NCBI GenBank assembly: GCA_040902885.1
Contig: JBBDWK010000032.1
Span: 95,151-159,150 of the forward strand
Length of the DNA: 64,000 nucleotides
Origin: JBBDWK01 sp040902885
GTDB lineage: Bacteria > Acidobacteriota > Terriglobia > Bryobacterales > Bryobacteraceae
Direction of reading: 5' to 3'
Notes under the pieces: model-generated
Told to the model about the DNA's origin: nothing
Database searches by the model: none
What the model saw: the letters and a program-made list of their open reading frames with translations, nothing else
Part shown: piece by piece, positions 60,702 to 64,000 of the stretch
Position numbering within the stretch: the stretch's first letter is position 1
Layout: each line of letters opens with the position of its first letter
Translations under genes and position numbers: made by a program

Positions 60702-63700
60702 ATGAACAGGCTGTTGATTCTGCCGCTGTTGGCCCTGGCGGCGCTCGCCCAGGTGGACACCGGAACGCTCTCCGGCGTCGTCCGGGACTCGAGCGGGGCC
60801 GTCGTGCCGGGCGCCAAGGTTACCATTACCAATACCGGCACGGGACAGAAACTGGAGATCGCCACGCGCGACCAGGGGATTTACGTCTCGCCCCCGCTGC
60901 GTCCCGGCGAATACACGGTCGAAGTGGAAGCCCAGGGTTTCCGGAAGATGGCGCGCTCTCTGCCGCTGGATGTGAGCCAGCGCGCGGTGGTCGACTTCGA
61001 TCTTCCGGTCGGATCGGTCAGCGAGGAAGTCATTGTCAGCGGCGAGGCGCCGGTGCTTCAAACCGAAACCGCGACGCTTTCCAATCTACGGACCGAACAG
61101 ACTATCAAGGATCTCCCTCTCAACGGCCGCAACTTCGCGCAGCTCATCCAACTCTCGGCCGGAGTCACTCCGACGCAGACTCAGGTGGGCGGCCTTCAGA
61201 TTGTACAGAAGCGGGGCATCGCCAACGTCTCGGTGAACGGGACGCGCCACGAGGAAAACAACTTCCTGGTGGAGGGTCTCAGCAACAACGAGAACCACAA
61301 CGGAAATGGGCTCATGATGTTCCCTTCCGTGGACGCCATACAGGAGTTCCGCGTGGAATCCTCCGTTGCCGATGCGCAGTTCGGCCGGGGCGGCGGCGGG
61401 ACCATCAACATGACTTACAAGTCCGGCACCCAGCGGTTTCATGGCGGTTTGTACGAGTTCGTTCGCAACGAACGGCTGGACGCCAAGAATTTCTTCGACC
61501 GAGCGGAGGACCCCATTCCGCCCTTCAAACAAAATCAGTACGGCGTGTTCCTGGGCGGTCCGGTGTTCCCCTGGCGCGGCGAGCACAAGACCTTCTTCTT
61601 CGCGGATTTCGAAGGGCTCAAAGCGCGCCAGTCGCAGACCTACATCAGCACGGTGCCGACCGCCGCCTTCCGAGAGGGCGATTTCTCGTCTTCCACCCAG
61701 CAGCTATTCGACCCGCTGACGCAGCGCCAACTGCCAAATGGAACCTTCGTGCGCGACCCGTTTCCGGGCAATCGCATTCCCATCGGCCGCATCGATCCGG
61801 TCGGCAGAAACATCCTCAACATCTATCCCGAGCCGAACCTTGGCACAGCCGATTTCAATAACTACCTCGCCAATCCACTACGCACCACCGATGGGTACAA
61901 ATTCGACGTAAAAATCGATCAGATTATCTCCGAGAAGGACACCTTCTTTGCCCGCTGGAGCCGCAGCGGCGACGATCTCAATGAACCCGGCGCACTGCCG
62001 GAGCCAGCGGTCGGTAACGGACCGGGCGTTCCCGGCCTCGCTAGCCAGCCGCTGAATCAGATCGTAGCCAGCGGAACGCATTTGTTTTCCGCCGACAAAG
62101 TCAATGAAATCCGCGCCGGGTGGACGCGGCTGAACCTGCGCCAGTTCAACCCCAACTTCGGGCGGTACGTATCGCACGAACTCGGCGTGCCGGGCGGCAA
62201 CGTGGTGGGCGATGAGCTGACTTCCGGCCTCTCCATTTTTACCGTCACGGGCCAGACGGCGCTGGGCGACAATGGCTTTTCTCCCGCCGTGGTGGTCAGC
62301 GATAACCTGCAGCTCAGCGATAACTTCAATTACATCCGCGGCAGCCACACCTTCAAGTTCGGCGGCGAGATCCAGCGGCGCCGCTACAACGCATTTCAAT
62401 CGAATACCCTGCGCGGCAGCATGGCGTTCAACGCCGCTTACACGCAGAACCCCGCGTCGCGCACGGGAACGGGCCTGGGAGCGGCGGACGTCCTGTTGGG
62501 CAGGCCCGCCAGCGGCACCATCCGATTCCTGAACGGCACGCGCGGTTTCCGCCGCTCCGAATACTCCCTCTACGCCCAGGACACCTGGAAGGCCACATCG
62601 AAACTGACCGTGACTCTAGGCATGCGCTACGAGCTCTTCGCCGGCTGGCCGTGGACGGAAGTCAACAACCGCATGTACCAGTTCGTCCCGTCGCTGGGAA
62701 CCGTGGCACAGGTGGGAACCGATGCCGTGCCGTGGCGGAGCGGCGCGCCCGGCGACCATAACAACCTCGGCCCTCGCGTGGGAATCGCTTACAAAATCAC
62801 CGGCAAGACGGTATTCCGAGGCGGTTACGGGCTGTTCTACTCCGCGCCCCAGTGGGATGTTACACGCAACCTGGGAGCCAACCCTCCCGAGTTCATCGTC
62901 TCGGGTTTCAACAACGATCAGTTCAATTTTATTGGCGCAAGGACGGCTTCTCAAGGATTCGACCGCCCCGAGCAGGGCACCATCACGGGCAGCCTGCGCG
63001 CTCTCGATCCCACCGTTCGCACGCCTTACACGCAGCAGTGGAACGCCTCGCTGCAGCACGAGCTGCCCGCAAGCATCTCGCTGACTCTGGCTTACGTGGG
63101 AACCAAAGGCACGCGGCTGCAGGGTTACCCGGACACGAACCAGGCCGTTCCGGGCGACGGGCCGGTGGACAGCCGCCGGGCCTTCTCCCAGTTCCAGAAT
63201 ATCCAGACCATTCAAACGCGGTTCAACTCCAGCTACAACAGTTTGCAGATTACGGGCGAGCGCCGGTTCTCGTCGGGACTGGGCTTCCTGGTGGGATACA
63301 CGTGGGGTCACGTCATCGACGACGTGGCCAGCCAGTTCGGCGACTTCACCGACAGCCGCAACATCCGTCTGGATCGCGGCAACTCGGGCATCGATTTACG
63401 CCACAAGCTGATTATGAGCTGGACCTATGAGCTTCCCTTCAAGGCGGCCGGCAAGATGAATCACCTGGTGGGCGGATGGCAGGTGAACGGAATTTTGAGT
63501 TTCTATACGGGCTTCTCGTTCTCCGTCGCCTCGGCGGTCAACACGCTGAACGCGGGCCGTGGCACTCGTGCGGACCGGATCGGGCAAGGCCAGCTTCCCA
63601 AGAGCGAGCAGGCTCTCGACCGCTGGTTTGACACGTCCGCATTCACCGCGCCGGGCTTCCGGCAGTTCGGAACCGGCGGGCGAAACATCCTCACGGGACC

Positions 63701-63935
63701 CGGCACGCGCCAGTTGGATGCCTCTCTCTTCAAGGAGTTCCGTTTCAGTGAAGATGGAGTGCGCCGCCTGGAGTTCCGGACGGAGTTTTTCAACTTCACC
63801 AACACGCCGCAATTCAACGATCCGGCGGCCAGCTTCGGAAGTCCGGGGTTCGGCCAGATCCGGTCGGCGGGATCGCCCCAAAGTCTTCAAAGGACTCCGC
63901 GGCAGATACAGTTCGGACTGAAGTTCTACTTCTGA
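60702..63935 (+). CDS. Oar-like TonB-dependent outer membrane receptor
   Basis: A 1077-residue receptor. Signal peptide (LLILPLLALAALAQ), carboxypeptidase-regulatory domain (GVVRDSSGAVVPGAKVTITN, VSPPLRPGEYTVEVEAQGFR), plug (TIKDLPLNGRNFAQLIQLSA; NNFLVEGLSNNENHNG) and barrel with YAQDTWKATSKLTVTLGMRY, HLVGGWQVNGILSFYTGF and the terminal IQFGLKFYF. AGGGAG precedes ATG 60702. It shares architecture with the receptor at 26.7 kb, but the plugs differ in detail (LPLNGRNF here, LPYFSRSA there), suggesting different ligands. No SusD-like gene is nearby. Confidence 0.94.
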   Translation: MNRLLILPLLALAALAQVDTGTLSGVVRDSSGAVVPGAKVTITNTGTGQKLEIATRDQGIYVSPPLRPGEYTVEVEAQGFRKMARSLPLDVSQRAVVDFDLPVGSVSEEVIVSGEAPVLQTETATLSNLRTEQTIKDLPLNGRNFAQLIQLSAGVTPTQTQVGGLQIVQKRGIANVSVNGTRHEENNFLVEGLSNNENHNGNGLMMFPSVDAIQEFRVESSVADAQFGRGGGGTINMTYKSGTQRFHGGLYEFVRNERLDAKNFFDRAEDPIPPFKQNQYGVFLGGPVFPWRGEHKTFFFADFEGLKARQSQTYISTVPTAAFREGDFSSSTQQLFDPLTQRQLPNGTFVRDPFPGNRIPIGRIDPVGRNILNIYPEPNLGTADFNNYLANPLRTTDGYKFDVKIDQIISEKDTFFARWSRSGDDLNEPGALPEPAVGNGPGVPGLASQPLNQIVASGTHLFSADKVNEIRAGWTRLNLRQFNPNFGRYVSHELGVPGGNVVGDELTSGLSIFTVTGQTALGDNGFSPAVVVSDNLQLSDNFNYIRGSHTFKFGGEIQRRRYNAFQSNTLRGSMAFNAAYTQNPASRTGTGLGAADVLLGRPASGTIRFLNGTRGFRRSEYSLYAQDTWKATSKLTVTLGMRYELFAGWPWTEVNNRMYQFVPSLGTVAQVGTDAVPWRSGAPGDHNNLGPRVGIAYKITGKTVFRGGYGLFYSAPQWDVTRNLGANPPEFIVSGFNNDQFNFIGARTASQGFDRPEQGTITGSLRALDPTVRTPYTQQWNASLQHELPASISLTLAYVGTKGTRLQGYPDTNQAVPGDGPVDSRRAFSQFQNIQTIQTRFNSSYNSLQITGERRFSSGLGFLVGYTWGHVIDDVASQFGDFTDSRNIRLDRGNSGIDLRHKLIMSWTYELPFKAAGKMNHLVGGWQVNGILSFYTGFSFSVASAVNTLNAGRGTRADRIGQGQLPKSEQALDRWFDTSAFTAPGFRQFGTGGRNILTGPGTRQLDASLFKEFRFSEDGVRRLEFRTEFFNFTNTPQFNDPAASFGSPGFGQIRSAGSPQSLQRTPRQIQFGLKFYF

Positions 63936-63946
63936 CGAGCTCCGCC

Positions 63947-64000
63947 TCACAGCCTAGCATCCAGATTCTGGTAGCGCCGCATCAGAGTCCTGACCGCAAC
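63947..64000 (-). CDS. C-terminal end of a gene continuing beyond the window
   Basis: Eighteen codons end at TGA (63949-63947): VAVRTLMRRYQNLDARL. The composition is protein-like, and convergent placement behind the receptor is plausible, but the piece is too short to identify. Confidence 0.25.
   Translation of the reverse strand, partial: VAVRTLMRRYQNLDARL

Noticed and set aside
60702..63935. SusC/SusD-type polysaccharide utilisation locus
   Set aside because: The receptors are Oar-like, and no SusD-like lipoprotein or glycoside hydrolase is adjacent.
1..64000. CRISPR arrays, rRNA genes, complete insertion sequences, replication origin
   Set aside because: I found no regularly spaced repeats, no rRNA-like sequence, no intact transposase and no DnaA-box cluster while reading.

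Overview
The window looks like part of the chromosome of an Acidobacteriota bacterium, most likely of the Bryobacterales/Solibacter type. The call rests on high GC, Oar-like TonB-dependent receptors with a carboxypeptidase-regulatory domain, a DUF2934 protein, several secreted DUF1549/DUF1553 cytochrome-like proteins each paired with a Tat-exported DUF1501 protein, and a decayed copy of the large kinase/TPR proteins common in that group. This is inference from protein families; there is no rRNA here to settle it.

Layout. 0-13.8 kb is mostly housekeeping: a partial sulfatase, lexA, a DUF2934 protein, an envelope/lipoate run (nfeD - slipin - SPOR protein - lipA - lnt), a carbon-nitrogen hydrolase, ychF, a MoxR ATPase, a tandem SagB/nitroreductase protein with a 99-residue partner, and a second carbon-nitrogen hydrolase with an N-terminal accessory domain. 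A tRNA-Val(CAC) at 13.8 kb marks a change. From 13.9 to 24.9 kb intact genes (a di-heme oxidoreductase; a three-gene operon of a dimethylformamidase-like protein and two amidohydrolases) alternate with broken ones: an integrase-like remnant next to the tRNA, a kinase/TPR pseudogene, and truncated CBS, M20 peptidase, FAD oxidoreductase, conserved hypothetical and DUF1501 fragments.

26.5-35.7 kb is a probable operon of TonB receptor, PPC-domain protein, DUF1549/1553 protein and DUF1501 protein. 35.7-43.5 kb holds small-molecule catabolism around a LacI-family regulator: sugar-phosphate isomerase-like protein, Ldh2-type dehydrogenase, MFS transporter, esterase, HpcH/HpaI aldolase, BKACE-type enzyme and zinc alcohol dehydrogenase. 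43.7-49.8 kb is another DUF1549/1553-DUF1501 pair with a cyclase and a second MFS transporter. 49.8-56.5 kb has a PQQ-propeller protein, a MatC-like carrier, a GlcD-GlcF fusion and a class V aminotransferase. 56.6-63.9 kb repeats the DUF1501 - DUF1549/1553 pair, divergent from a second TonB receptor.

How it may work together. Four closely similar 15-bp sites (pattern GTTTANCGNTTAANY with a central CG, as LacI-family proteins prefer) lie at promoters of the first TonB receptor, the Ldh2 operon/lacI, the alcohol dehydrogenase/DUF1549 divergent pair and the PQQ protein. I infer one LacI-type regulon joining outer-membrane uptake, periplasmic DUF1549/1553-DUF1501 processing and cytoplasmic breakdown of an unknown plant- or polymer-derived carbon source. 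This is the most interesting signal in the window.
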